Assembly: GCF_008123425.1 (NCBI RefSeq)
Contig: NZ_VSSS01000021.1
Span: 1 to 64,000, forward strand
Source of the DNA: Bradyrhizobium rifense
Lineage (GTDB): Bacteria > Pseudomonadota > Alphaproteobacteria > Rhizobiales > Xanthobacteraceae
Length of the DNA: 64,000 nt
Direction of reading: 5' to 3'
The notes under the pieces were generated by a model. It was not told the DNA's origin. It did no database searches and worked only from the letters and a program-made list of their open reading frames with translations. Positions 17,580-27,258 of this stretch are shown here, piece by piece. The stretch's first letter is position 1. Every line of letters begins with the position of its first letter. The translations under genes were made by a program, and so were the position numbers.

Positions 17580-19748
17580 GTGAAACAGATCGTCCAAAGT
17601 GCAAGGACTGGTACCCTGTCGATCCAGGAGGTCCCTGTGCCGCGCGTGAGACCGGGGCATCTGCTGGTCCGTACGGCGGCCAGTCTGATTTCGGCTGGCA
17701 CGGAGCGAATGGTTGTCGAATTTGCAAGGAAGAGCGTGCTCGGGAAGGCAAAGAGCCGGCCTGACCTGGTCAAGCAAGCAGTCGCCAAGATCCATCGTGA
17801 TGGTCTCCTCGCCACCTTGGATGCCGTGCGAGCCCGTCTCGACCAGCCGTTGCCGCTTGGTTACTCGGCCTCCGGCGTCGTTCTGGAGGTAGGTTCTGGG
17901 CTCGAGGGCAGATTCCAGGTTGGCGATCGGGTCGCTATTGCGGGAGCAGGGGTCGCCAATCACGCTGAGTATAACGTTGCGCCGGGCAACCTCGCAGCTC
18001 TAGTTCCAGAAGACTTATCCCATCTCGAGGCATGTTTCGGGACACTCGCGTCCATCGCGCTTAACGGCATTCGCGTGTTAGAACCCAAGCTGGGCGACAT
18101 CATCGCAGTGATCGGTGTGGGTCTGGTCGGTCAATTGACCGCTCAGCTGCTCGCGATCCACGGGTGCCGCGTAGTTTGTCTGGATTACAGCGCCCAAAGG
18201 CTTGCCCTGGCCCGGTCCCTCGGTGCCGAATTCACCTGGAATCTCGGCGATGGTAGTGCATCCGCGTTCATCGGATCGCAGACCAATGGTATCGGCTGTG
18301 ACGGTGCCGTGATAGCGGCCGCTACGCATTCAAGCGAACCGTTTGACACGGTAGCGGAAATTGCTCGCGACCGCGCGAGGATCAGTTTGGTTGGCATCAC
18401 AGGGACGGCATTTCCGTATCGCGAGTTTATGAAGAAAGAGCTTTCGGTCGTTGTCTCGCGTTCCTACGGGCCCGGAAGATACGACAACGATTTCGAAAGA
18501 CGCAATATCAAGTACCCGGTCGGCTGGATACGCTGGACCGAAGCAGACAATCTGGCTGAATGCGTTCGTTTGATGAGCCCAAGCCTCAGGTTGCGCCTCA
18601 CTCCGACAGCACTTACGACGCACCGGTTCGCGATCCAGGATGCGGAGAAAGCCTATGAGCTGGTAACCGAAAGAACAGAATCGCATCTGGGGGTTGTGAT
18701 AGAATATCCGGCCGATCGAGATGGAAGAGCCGAACCGAGTCCGGCGATCGAAATAAGGTCTGGTCCAAATCCCGGCAGCAATAGGTGCGCTTTGGCGGTG
18801 ATCGGGGCGGGGTCTTTCGCGCAATCGAAATTGCTCCCCGCGCTGGTCCTGAACCCGCGGGTGATGTTGCATACGCTAGTGACGCGGCGCGGTATCTCAG
18901 CCGCTGACGCCCAGCGCAAATTTGGTTTTCGTCATTGTGGGACCGACGAATCGGCAGTGTTCGATGATCCCGGGATCAATGCAGTTGTCATCACCACGCC
19001 GCACAGTAGCCATGCGGCTCTCACCGCTCGTGCGCTGTCGGCAGGCAAAGCCGTTCTGGTGGAAAAGCCGTTGGCTTTGACGCGCGACGAACTGAATTCA
19101 GTCGTACAAGCTCGCAATGAGTCTTCCGCGTTTTTTCAAGTCGGATTCAACAGGCGATTTGCACCGATGACGGCGTCGTTGTGTAGGCACTTGGTGCCGT
19201 TGCCTGGTCCAAAGAACGTTCTCATGCGCGTCAATGCGGGGCAACTCGCAGCGGACAGCTGGCAGCGAGAACCCGACGAGGGGAATGGCCGCATCCTTGG
19301 CGAGCTCTGTCACTTCGTCGACTTGGCCCGATTCTTGATTGGGGTGCCGATTGTGGCCGTCCGAGCTGACGCCGCGCGCGTTGTTCGCGGTCTGTGTGAG
19401 GACGTCTCCGTCGCTGTGCGGTTCGGCGATGGTAGCCTTTGCACCCTCGTCTATACCGCGCTCGGCGATCCATCCTACAGCAAGGAAAGAATTGAATGCT
19501 ACGCCGGCGGCACGGTAGCCACCATCGACAATTTCCGGACTCTGGAGATCGTTGCGAACGGCAGCGTCCGCCGCCAGCGGAGTAGATTGAAGCAGGATAA
19601 GGGTCATCAGAGTGAGCTCGATGCGTTCGTCGCGGCGATTGTGGAAAACACTGGCCCTCCTATTCCGGAAGCGGAGCTTGTCGAAGCGAGCCTGGCAACG
19701 ATTGCCATTGTTGAATCACTTCGAACCGGATCGGTGGTCTTTCTATGA
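17580..19748 (+). CDS. Bi-domain oxidoreductase (zinc-ADH-like + Gfo/Idh/MocA)
   Basis: Two fused dehydrogenase modules. Residues 1-370 are alcohol-dehydrogenase-like, with a GroES part (GHLLVRTAASLISAGTERMV) and a Rossmann segment (IIAVIGVGLVGQLTAQLLA). Residues 395-722 are Gfo/Idh/MocA-like, with CALAVIGAGSFAQSKLLPAL and the lysine motif VLVEKPLAL. GTG at 17580 is chosen because the family begins KQIVQ and GGGAG lies upstream. In many EPS loci this fusion is paired with a heparinase-like gene, as here (4-nt ATGA overlap). It probably remodels a nucleotide sugar or sugar residue; the exact substrate is unknown. Confidence 0.88.
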   Translation: MKQIVQSARTGTLSIQEVPVPRVRPGHLLVRTAASLISAGTERMVVEFARKSVLGKAKSRPDLVKQAVAKIHRDGLLATLDAVRARLDQPLPLGYSASGVVLEVGSGLEGRFQVGDRVAIAGAGVANHAEYNVAPGNLAALVPEDLSHLEACFGTLASIALNGIRVLEPKLGDIIAVIGVGLVGQLTAQLLAIHGCRVVCLDYSAQRLALARSLGAEFTWNLGDGSASAFIGSQTNGIGCDGAVIAAATHSSEPFDTVAEIARDRARISLVGITGTAFPYREFMKKELSVVVSRSYGPGRYDNDFERRNIKYPVGWIRWTEADNLAECVRLMSPSLRLRLTPTALTTHRFAIQDAEKAYELVTERTESHLGVVIEYPADRDGRAEPSPAIEIRSGPNPGSNRCALAVIGAGSFAQSKLLPALVLNPRVMLHTLVTRRGISAADAQRKFGFRHCGTDESAVFDDPGINAVVITTPHSSHAALTARALSAGKAVLVEKPLALTRDELNSVVQARNESSAFFQVGFNRRFAPMTASLCRHLVPLPGPKNVLMRVNAGQLAADSWQREPDEGNGRILGELCHFVDLARFLIGVPIVAVRADAARVVRGLCEDVSVAVRFGDGSLCTLVYTALGDPSYSKERIECYAGGTVATIDNFRTLEIVANGSVRRQRSRLKQDKGHQSELDAFVAAIVENTGPPIPEAELVEASLATIAIVESLRTGSVVFL

Positions 19749-21526
19749 AGCCTGGCCGCGCCATCAGAACCGTGCGGCACCTCAGTGCAGAGCAATTGTA
19801 TTGTCGCCTGCGGTCGCGCGGGCAGTGGGCGATAGCCGGGAAATGTCCCACGCTGTTTCACAAATGGATCGAAAGAACAGCTAGGGAGCTTCCAGATCCA
19901 GAACTCCTCGATCCGCTGCTCGACGCAGCAAAACATGTTCTTCACCTGCAGAAATGCGTCCACGGCGCCCATCTTGCGGAGATTGCGGAAGGTAGATTCC
20001 GCTTTCTAGGCAGAAACATCGATTTCGGTGCGATCGATCGCATCGCATGGCGCGTCGAAATGGGCGAGGGCAACAATCGCCTGTGGCGGATGACGCTGTC
20101 GTATCTGGGTTGGACCGTGCCAATCCTCGCCCGAGGGGCTGCCGACGACATAGCAATCATCCGCCGGGCAGTCGACAGCCTCGTCGCACAGAACCAGTGG
20201 AACGTGCCAGGCGTGTTTCGGGATGTCTGGCATCCGTACTCTGCAAGTCATCGTCTGATAAACCTGCTCGCGGGATGTGCGCTTTTGCGCGCCGCGAACG
20301 AGTGCCACTCTGATGACGTCGCGGCGTTGCTCGAACAGGCAAAGTTCTGCGCTGCATTCGTCCTGTGCAATCTGGAGCGCGACCTCCAATTCAATCATCT
20401 GTTGAAGAACTATGTGGCGCTCGCGATATATCGCGCGGCTCTCCGACAGCGCGCGCCTCGCCTGGAATTCCTGGACCTCGCGATACGACGGACCCTAAAG
20501 CAGGTCATCCTGAGTGACGGCGGCCACGCGGAACGATCGCCGATGTATCACGCCTTGTGTCTGGTCGACCTGCAGACGTTGAAGGCCGCTAACTCGCCGG
20601 CCGAGACCCCCTGGCTCGAAACAGCCATTTCGGCGATGCAATCGGCTCTTGGCGTGATGAGTCATCCGGACGGCGACATAGGCCTGTTCAATGACTCATG
20701 GTTCGGCGAAGCTCCATCCGCGATCGAACTTGCACCGCCGCCAGCAGACGGGCGGGTCGCCTTGCCGGAAACAGGCTACGTTCGGCTGGCTGGCCAGGAC
20801 GATGCCGTCATTTTCGATTGCGGCGCCTGCGGTCCCGAGTCCAATCCGGGGCATGCACACGCGGATTTCCTCAGTGTCGAACTCTCGATCGCCCGCAAGC
20901 GGTTTCTGGTGGACCCGGGCGTGCCAACATACTCTCAAGGGCCTGCGCGGGATCACTGCCGATCCGCGTCGCGTCACAACGGGCCGCACGTCGTCGACGC
21001 CGAGCCCATCGAGTTTTGGGGGTCATTTCGTGTCGGACGTCGAGGGGCGGCAGTGCCTCTGGAGGATCCAACACTCGGGAGCGTGGCGCCGCTGTGGGCG
21101 GCAGGATATCAAAACGGCTTTAGTCCGGTGGGGACCGACGTGGCGCGCTGGATCGGACTATGGCCCAGGTCTGCTTTGCTCATTGTCGACGTGTGGCGCG
21201 GTGTTGAAGCCTCACGTGCGGGGGTTCGATTCCTCGTGCCTGGAGTCTGGTCCGCCTCGTCTTCTAGCGCGTTTGCAGCGGACGGGATTCTGACAACCCT
21301 GGACGTGCTTGTGGGAAAGGAACCTCATGTCGAAAGCGCCAAGTGGTGGCCGAGATTCGGCGTGGCGCACTCCGCGCACGGCGTTTTCGTACGGCCGTCA
21401 CGGGACAGCGATGGTTTGGTCGCAGCGACTCTGTGGACGTGGGGCCTACGAGCGCCGGCAAGAACTGCCGAAGCCCGCGCCGTAGCAGGGATCTTGCTTG
21501 CTCACTGCAAAGGACGCTTGCGATGA
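19745..21526 (+). CDS. Heparinase II/III-like (alginate lyase-fold) protein
   Basis: A 593-residue protein with the two-part heparinase II/III layout. The N-terminal alpha/alpha toroid includes WHPYSASHRLINLLAGC, LQFNHLLKNYVALAIY and DGGHAERSPMYHALCLVDL; the C-terminal beta-sandwich includes CGPESNPGHAHADFLSVEL and RHNGPHVVDA. The conserved His/Tyr-rich stretches of the family (HAERSPMYH, GHAHAD) are present. No signal peptide is seen, as in other EPS-locus members, so a cytoplasmic or non-classical role is possible. Start and stop overlap both neighbours by ATGA, indicating translational coupling through three genes. Confidence 0.86.
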   Translation: MKPGRAIRTVRHLSAEQLYCRLRSRGQWAIAGKCPTLFHKWIERTARELPDPELLDPLLDAAKHVLHLQKCVHGAHLAEIAEGRFRFLGRNIDFGAIDRIAWRVEMGEGNNRLWRMTLSYLGWTVPILARGAADDIAIIRRAVDSLVAQNQWNVPGVFRDVWHPYSASHRLINLLAGCALLRAANECHSDDVAALLEQAKFCAAFVLCNLERDLQFNHLLKNYVALAIYRAALRQRAPRLEFLDLAIRRTLKQVILSDGGHAERSPMYHALCLVDLQTLKAANSPAETPWLETAISAMQSALGVMSHPDGDIGLFNDSWFGEAPSAIELAPPPADGRVALPETGYVRLAGQDDAVIFDCGACGPESNPGHAHADFLSVELSIARKRFLVDPGVPTYSQGPARDHCRSASRHNGPHVVDAEPIEFWGSFRVGRRGAAVPLEDPTLGSVAPLWAAGYQNGFSPVGTDVARWIGLWPRSALLIVDVWRGVEASRAGVRFLVPGVWSASSSSAFAADGILTTLDVLVGKEPHVESAKWWPRFGVAHSAHGVFVRPSRDSDGLVAATLWTWGLRAPARTAEARAVAGILLAHCKGRLR

Positions 21527-22791
21527 AGATCGTTGTCTGCGGACTGGGATACGTGGGTGTGACAGTGGCAGCCTGCATGCTGCGCAAGGGCGCCACGGTG
21601 GTCGGAGTTGACGTAAACCCGCAAAAGGTCGAGATCGCTAGTGCAGGCTGTTCTCCGGTGAGAGAACCCGGGATACACGAAATCTTTGCGAAGGCTCGAG
21701 CCGAAAATCGTCTGACCGCCGTGACGACGCTCGGCAGTGCGCTCGCAGACGCGGACATCGTCGTCGCTTGCGTCGGAACTCCGAGCAGTAAGGACGGCTC
21801 GGTCGAACTCTCGTACGTCTCTTCGGTTGCGGAGGAAATCGGGACGGCCATTCGGCATCGATCACCCGAATGCCGGCCGCTGCTGTGCGTGTTCCGATCG
21901 ACAATGCTGCCTGGTACCATGGAAACGGTAGTCATGCCCAAGTTGCGCGTGGCGGCAGGAGAGTCAGCCGGTCAGCGTTATGAGCCGGTGTACAATCCGG
22001 AATTCATGCGCGAGTCGACTGCCATTGCGGACTATTTTCACCCTCCGAAAATTGTCGTTGGCGAGCGATTTCCTGGTGCAGCACAGAAGCTGTACGGTAT
22101 TTACGATGGGATTGATGCGCCGATATTCAACGTGCCGCTTGCTGTGGCGGAGATGGTCAAATATGTGGACAATTACTTCCACGCACTCAAGGTATCGTTC
22201 GCTAATGAAGTCGCGAGGCTAGCACTCGCCGCTGCCGTTAACCCGCAAGATGTAACACGCATCTTCCTCTCGGATACGAAGCTCAACGTCTCTCCTTACT
22301 ACTTGCGACCGGGCAATGCGTTCGGAGGGTCGTGTCTGCCAAAGGACGTCCGTGCTCTCGATGCATTTGGGCGAAAACACGGAGTGGACGTGCCGCTCCT
22401 GCAGAGCGTGATCGCGAGCAACGCGGCCCACAAATCCTTTATTGCTCGCCTGGTTTTAGCGCGCGCGCCAAAAGGGGCACGCATCCTGCAGATGGGGCTG
22501 ACCTTCAAGGCTGATACGGACGATCTGCGGGAAAGCCCGCTGGTTGAGCTTGCGGCAACCTTGCTCGAGGAGGGATACGATCTGTCGCTTTTTGAGCCGG
22601 ACCTGACGCCAGAGCAGCTGAACGGCGCCAACTTGGCGTTCGTACGCGCGAATTTGGTGCGACTGCCGAAGCTCTTAGTCACTGATTTTCGGTGCGCGGC
22701 GGCAAGCGCGGACCTCATCGTACTCGGAAAGGCGATGCCCGGCGTCAAGCTGCCGCCCGGAAAACAGTTGCTCAATCTCTACCGTCTCTGA
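21523..22791 (+). CDS. Nucleotide-sugar dehydrogenase (GDP-mannose/UDP-glucose type)
   Basis: A 422-residue NAD-dependent four-electron dehydrogenase that oxidises a nucleotide hexose to its uronic acid. The Rossmann start KIVVCGLGYVGVTVA, the central YNPEFMRES, and GNAFGGSCLPKDVRAL with the catalytic Cys are intact. The segments FRSTMLPGTMETVVMPKL and LNVSPYYLRPGNAFGG look closer to GDP-mannose dehydrogenases (AlgD) than to UDP-glucose dehydrogenases (recalled comparison). It is translationally coupled to the heparinase-like gene (ATGA). It supplies the uronic acid that the amidotransferase upstream might then modify. Confidence 0.88.
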   Translation: MKIVVCGLGYVGVTVAACMLRKGATVVGVDVNPQKVEIASAGCSPVREPGIHEIFAKARAENRLTAVTTLGSALADADIVVACVGTPSSKDGSVELSYVSSVAEEIGTAIRHRSPECRPLLCVFRSTMLPGTMETVVMPKLRVAAGESAGQRYEPVYNPEFMRESTAIADYFHPPKIVVGERFPGAAQKLYGIYDGIDAPIFNVPLAVAEMVKYVDNYFHALKVSFANEVARLALAAAVNPQDVTRIFLSDTKLNVSPYYLRPGNAFGGSCLPKDVRALDAFGRKHGVDVPLLQSVIASNAAHKSFIARLVLARAPKGARILQMGLTFKADTDDLRESPLVELAATLLEEGYDLSLFEPDLTPEQLNGANLAFVRANLVRLPKLLVTDFRCAAASADLIVLGKAMPGVKLPPGKQLLNLYRL

Positions 22792-22921
22792 GCATTCATC
22801 GCGACTGGGATTGGCTGATGGCGAGAAGGAGTTTCGCATGCGCATTCCATGAAATGCGCGCCACGAGGCTGGAGGGCCACTGATCATAGGGCGTATCGCG
22901 ACACCCGCTAGGAGGAGAGTC

Positions 22922-24241
22922 ATGGTACCTGACACAACGTTACCGTCGTCTATGAATGTCCTGCCGGCAAACCATCGGCTAAGAATTGCCCTGGTGTGCA
23001 GCCGGCTGCCGCTACCAATGACCCGTGCAGATCAATTGACTGTCGCGCACCTAATTTCCTTTCTGGCCGCGCGCGGTCATGCTTTGGACCTGTTCACGCT
23101 CGACACGGGAGAGAAGCTGACACCTGAGCAGAGGGCGTGGCTGGATCAGCGCTGCCGTCAAATACTTGTGTTCCGGCAGCCCAAAGCACGAAGTATTCTC
23201 GGGGTGATCGGCGCTGTCGCAGTCGGTAAACCGATGCAGGTCGGCTGGTTCACCAATCGCTCGCATATCCATGCCATCCGGCAAGCTATCTCATTCAGGC
23301 AATACGATGTCGCCTATGCCTACTACATCCGCAGTGCCGAGGCGCTCCGCGCCGTTTGCCGCGCTGACGCGCAGCCCGACCTTGGCCGTCCTCCGACGAT
23401 CCTGGGCATGCAGCTATCGCAGTCATTGAATACACGCCGGATCGCGCATGACTCCGGCAGACTACGAGACAAGATCATATACTCCGTGGAGCAGAACCTG
23501 GTCCGTCGCTACGAAGCCAACATATGGAGCGAGTTTTTCAAGACTGTTCTCATCAGCGAGAGGGACGCGGAGGAAATCCGCCTGGCCTGTCGTGAAAGGT
23601 CGGGACCAGAGATAAGCAATTACATTCTTTCTCCGCACGGCGTGGATACCAGTCGATTCCGGCCTCGTCCAGACATCATCCCCGATCCGTCGACGCTGGT
23701 CTTCTCCGGCGTGATGGGGACCAATACCAATATTCACGCTATCAACTGGTTCGTCAAAAACTGCTGGTCGCGCATAAGGGCGAGAGTTCCGGACGTGCGT
23801 CTGCTCATCGTAGGTCGGCGGCCGGCGCACGAGATCGTTCGTCTTGCTGCTCATGATCGCGCAATTACGGTGACCGGCGAGGTGCCGGATCCAGCAGAAT
23901 ACATGGCGCGCGCGACAGTCTGCATAAATCCCGTCCAGATCGCGGCCGGCATGCAGAACAAGCTAATTGAGTATATGGCCTGCGGCAAGGCGGTCGTGTC
24001 AACGCCCGTGGCAAATGAGGGTATTCACGCAATCTCCGGAACGCATCTCCTCGAGGCCGATGGTCCCGAGGCGTTTGCGGATGCTGTCATCACACTTCTG
24101 CGCAGTCCGGAGATGCGCGCTGCTTTAGGAAAGAGCGCACGCGAGTATATCCAGCGCGACTGGACCTGGGAAACGTTGTTTTCCGCGCTTGAGTCTGAAA
24201 TGTTGGCGATAGCATTGGGTAGTCGCGCAGCGGCGGCGTGA
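22922..24241 (+). CDS. Glycosyltransferase family 4 (GT-B)
   Basis: A 439-residue sugar transferase. The N-terminal domain starts LRIALVCSRLPLPMTRADQL and carries RGHALDLFTL. The donor-binding half has LVFSGVMGTNTNIHAINWFV, LLIVGRRPAHEIV and VCINPVQIAAGMQNKLIEYM before ACGKAVVSTPVANEGI, the pattern of the PEP-CTERM/XrtA-associated and sugar-transfer GT4 group. AGGAGG is at ideal spacing before ATG. It lies about 130 bp after the dehydrogenase on the same strand and may form a separate transcript or share the upstream one. Sugar and linkage are unknown. Confidence 0.87.
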   Translation: MVPDTTLPSSMNVLPANHRLRIALVCSRLPLPMTRADQLTVAHLISFLAARGHALDLFTLDTGEKLTPEQRAWLDQRCRQILVFRQPKARSILGVIGAVAVGKPMQVGWFTNRSHIHAIRQAISFRQYDVAYAYYIRSAEALRAVCRADAQPDLGRPPTILGMQLSQSLNTRRIAHDSGRLRDKIIYSVEQNLVRRYEANIWSEFFKTVLISERDAEEIRLACRERSGPEISNYILSPHGVDTSRFRPRPDIIPDPSTLVFSGVMGTNTNIHAINWFVKNCWSRIRARVPDVRLLIVGRRPAHEIVRLAAHDRAITVTGEVPDPAEYMARATVCINPVQIAAGMQNKLIEYMACGKAVVSTPVANEGIHAISGTHLLEADGPEAFADAVITLLRSPEMRAALGKSAREYIQRDWTWETLFSALESEMLAIALGSRAAAA

Positions 24242-24334
24242 GCTGCCGGGAGAGCGTTCCGGTGATGGCACGATAGATGGTGTACGAGGAGCACAGGCGA
24301 CAGGTCCGGCGCCAACCAGCGCTGCGCACAGGAT

Positions 24335-25291
24335 CTAGCGCGTGGGAGCCTCTGCGGCACCGTGGCCGGTCAGAAGTCCGTTGACGTTGTCGACATAGTC
24401 AGGCGAATCGCCTCGCGCAATCGACCAATTGATCTGGGAGACGCAGCGCCCGATCCGTATTGGGTGACGCGATGAAAGGAGAAGGACCGATCGCGGATCC
24501 GCCGCCAGTGCTAGAGTTGCCAAGATGGCCGGGTGGGCATCGGGATCGAAAAAATCGTAGCCATAACGGTTGGACAGAGCACTCGCCGTCGCGGGCCGGG
24601 TGGCAATTGCTGTCTGCACCAGTGGCAGACCATATCGCAGCACACCATGAAGCACGCGCAATCCAGAGTAATTGACAGGCAGGGCATCACCGGGCGCGTA
24701 TCGATGTTGCCACACATCCCCATACCGAATGGACTGTTCGGCAGGCTGCTGCGTGCCGGTACCCAACAGGCGGACTTGTTGGGAGGATATAAGCCGATCC
24801 AGCTCTCCGAGGAGCTCGGGTGTCATGTCGCCGGTCCTCGGCTCGTGCAGCAGCAGGACGTCGACCCATTCGGTCTTCAACCTTCGCAGGCTGTCCTCGA
24901 GAGAAGAGCGTACTTGGTCCGGATGGAACAGCCCGGTCGTTACGAGAGCCTGCGCCTGCCGCAAGGCGAATTGCTTAACGGTCGGGAGCCGCAGTGCAAT
25001 GGGGCGCAAGGTCTTGCGTAGCAGTGAAAACAGGCCGGGGAGCTTGGGCCTGGCAATTCCGACCTTTGTGGCCAAGATGAAGTCGCCGCGATAAGACTGA
25101 ACAAGATTGCCAACGACGTCCTCGGCGAGCCCGTAGAGCGGCGCGACATCGATGTATCTGATTCCCGCCTCGTAAGCTGCTTCGAACACAGCGATGCTCT
25201 GACGTAGGTTTGCGCCCCCGATCAAACCGCCGCCGCCCAATCCTATGCGGCAAACTTCAGCAGCCGAACCGGGTAGCCGCACCTTATGCAT
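24335..25291 (-). CDS. Aldo/keto reductase
   Basis: A 318-residue NAD(P)H-dependent reductase with a TIM-barrel. The family motifs are YIDVAPLYGLAEDVVG (catalytic Asp and Tyr), FILATKVGIARP (Lys), VDVLLLHEP (His) and LLGTGTQQP. It overlaps the GMC oxidoreductase gene by 8 nt (ATGCATAA), so the two are coupled. Such a reductase/oxidase pair might invert or epimerise a hydroxyl of a sugar intermediate, but the substrate is not readable. The middle of the protein has an unusual KQFALRQAQALV stretch between strands, perhaps a loop insertion. Confidence 0.85.
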   Translation of the reverse strand: MHKVRLPGSAAEVCRIGLGGGGLIGGANLRQSIAVFEAAYEAGIRYIDVAPLYGLAEDVVGNLVQSYRGDFILATKVGIARPKLPGLFSLLRKTLRPIALRLPTVKQFALRQAQALVTTGLFHPDQVRSSLEDSLRRLKTEWVDVLLLHEPRTGDMTPELLGELDRLISSQQVRLLGTGTQQPAEQSIRYGDVWQHRYAPGDALPVNYSGLRVLHGVLRYGLPLVQTAIATRPATASALSNRYGYDFFDPDAHPAILATLALAADPRSVLLLSSRHPIRIGRCVSQINWSIARGDSPDYVDNVNGLLTGHGAAEAPTR

Positions 25292-26867
25292 TCCGATAAC
25301 TCGTCACCCGGTCACACAAGCGAAGGGCCAACGCTAGAGCGGTGTAGGTGCAATTTGCGTATCCCGACGTCGGAAAGGTGGCGGCGCCCGCCACGTGAAG
25401 GTTGGCCGTACCATGAACCCGAAGATGCGGATCTACGACCCCGCCATCGAACGTTGACGCCATCCGGAGCCCGCCGCATTGGTGATAGCTGTCGACGCAT
25501 TCGTCCAAGATTGAGATGTCGCGGGTGGCGATTTTCGGATGAAGCTGCATGTCCGCAATTCCCGTCTTCTCGAAGGCGTCCCGAACTATCTCGCAGAAGC
25601 GAACAATCGTATTAATTTCTCGCCCATCAATTCTCCAATCAAGACGCACAGCAGGCATCCCCAGCAAATCACGGCGCTCTCTATCCAGCCTGATCGCACT
25701 TTCCCGGAGAGGTACTTGCTCGCAATTTATCAGCAGTCGAATGCCCATATCGGAATGATTGAAAATCCTGTGCTCTCGAAAATAGCGGCGGATCAGCGGA
25801 CCCCAGATCTTCAGCAATACACGGATATGACTTGGGATCGTTCTCAGGTTTGGCGGGACCGCTCCGCGTAGCACTGACGAGACGAACAGCTTTACGTTGT
25901 CGATATGGTGCTGCAACGAGGAGTCAAATTGCATAACACCACTGATGTTGAGCAGTCCCTCCATTTCTTGTACGCGCTCTGCCAATCGCAATTTCGGCTG
26001 ATACTTTTGACCTGCGATCAGGATGGAGTCGAAGATATTGTCGAAAGTTTCGGTTCGCTTGCGAAGTAGCCGGGCTGCGCTGATCTCCAGATGATCCTGG
26101 AAGCAACATCCAAGCCACCTATTGCGGCCCCAAGGCGCTTCGCGATCGTTTTGTGCGGAATTCAGTAGGAGGCGCGTGGCCTCGATAGTTCCACAAGCGA
26201 TCACGAAATGCTTGGCCGGCAGTCGTGCTTCCCGTCCGTTGATCGATTTTATCACGACGGCCTTGACGCATTTTGTGATATTGTCAAAGACAAGATCCGT
26301 GGCGATTGCATGCAGCAAGAGCTTCAGATTCGAACGACCGGTGAGATCGTTTCGGAATAGTCGCGCCAGGTTTCTCTCGCGCAGCGACCGCGTGAGCACG
26401 ATTTCGATCGCGTCACTAAGCACTGGAGCGGCAACGTGCGCCCGTCTCCAGATTTCCTCATCGCCACCGATTCCGGGCTCAACCCCGAGGAACTCGGCCG
26501 TGCGGTCATAATAGGGCACAAGCTCTTGAAGCGTCAGTGGCCATCCGCTGTTCTCGACCCAATCTCGTTGCGCGAAATCAATCGGCGTGTAAGGCAGTAG
26601 CGTTCCACCCCAGACGATACTGTTTCCGCCGAGTACGCGAATGCGGGCCTCAGAGAGTCCATTGTGAGAGTGTCCATCGTTGATACTGGCATTCAACTTT
26701 TGCGCGGTCGGTTCGACCGTCTTCCCGCCGGCTTCGAGCACAACCACCTCGTGCCCGCATCGCGCAAGCTGCACAGCAACAACAATTCCTATTGGGCCGC
26801 CACCCACAACAACAATATCGCTGCTGGGCAACTCCGTGGTCGATATCTGGTCAAACTCGAAAATCAC
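25284..26867 (-). CDS. GMC-family (glucose-methanol-choline) FAD oxidoreductase
   Basis: A 527-residue flavoenzyme with the FAD motif DIVVVGGGPIGIVVAVQLAR and LEAGGKTVEPT. The substrate-domain signatures GGNSIVWGGTLLPYTPIDF and FVIACGTIEATRLLLNS, and a C-terminal CGGLRMA and HVAGAATFPTSGYANCTYT, complete it. The GTG at 26867 is chosen because upstream residues lack family character, although the GGAGG lies a rather distant 11 nt away. Related proteins are sometimes annotated as glucose or fructose dehydrogenases. Coupling to the aldo/keto reductase suggests both act on the same sugar (inference). No signal peptide is seen, so it probably acts in the cytoplasm. Confidence 0.83.
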   Translation of the reverse strand: MIFEFDQISTTELPSSDIVVVGGGPIGIVVAVQLARCGHEVVVLEAGGKTVEPTAQKLNASINDGHSHNGLSEARIRVLGGNSIVWGGTLLPYTPIDFAQRDWVENSGWPLTLQELVPYYDRTAEFLGVEPGIGGDEEIWRRAHVAAPVLSDAIEIVLTRSLRERNLARLFRNDLTGRSNLKLLLHAIATDLVFDNITKCVKAVVIKSINGREARLPAKHFVIACGTIEATRLLLNSAQNDREAPWGRNRWLGCCFQDHLEISAARLLRKRTETFDNIFDSILIAGQKYQPKLRLAERVQEMEGLLNISGVMQFDSSLQHHIDNVKLFVSSVLRGAVPPNLRTIPSHIRVLLKIWGPLIRRYFREHRIFNHSDMGIRLLINCEQVPLRESAIRLDRERRDLLGMPAVRLDWRIDGREINTIVRFCEIVRDAFEKTGIADMQLHPKIATRDISILDECVDSYHQCGGLRMASTFDGGVVDPHLRVHGTANLHVAGAATFPTSGYANCTYTALALALRLCDRVTSYRNA

Positions 26868-27258
26868 GCCAGCCGTAACCTCCGCAAGCGCAAGTGATGG
26901 GGCTGGTCGGTGCGAACGACACGGGCGCTCGAACGATCTTGGAGAAGGCCACTTATCCGGGCGCGGGAGGGAAACATTACCGGCACTCACCGACGATGAT
27001 CAACTGCACTCTACAAGACACTGCACCGCCCGCTCCGGAGCATCTTGGCGGCGGTCATTATATCGAAGTGCGGATCGGCAATACAGTTCCATTCCATTCC
27101 GGAACATTATCGGATTCCGCGCGCCACGGATCAGTTGCCCGGACTGGAACCTGCTTATTGATCGACTAACGGCACGCAAGCGGTATCATGCCCAGGACGC
27201 ATGGTGCGCGGTCGATAACTTCGACTATGAGCGTCTTAGGCAAACCCGGCCGTAAACG
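26868..27258. other. Intergenic divergent promoter region
   Basis: About 390 bp between the GMC oxidoreductase (minus strand) and the flippase (plus strand). No convincing gene is seen; small open frames here have atypical composition. It must hold the promoters of both transcripts, but no clear -35/-10 pair was recognised. Confidence 0.5.
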
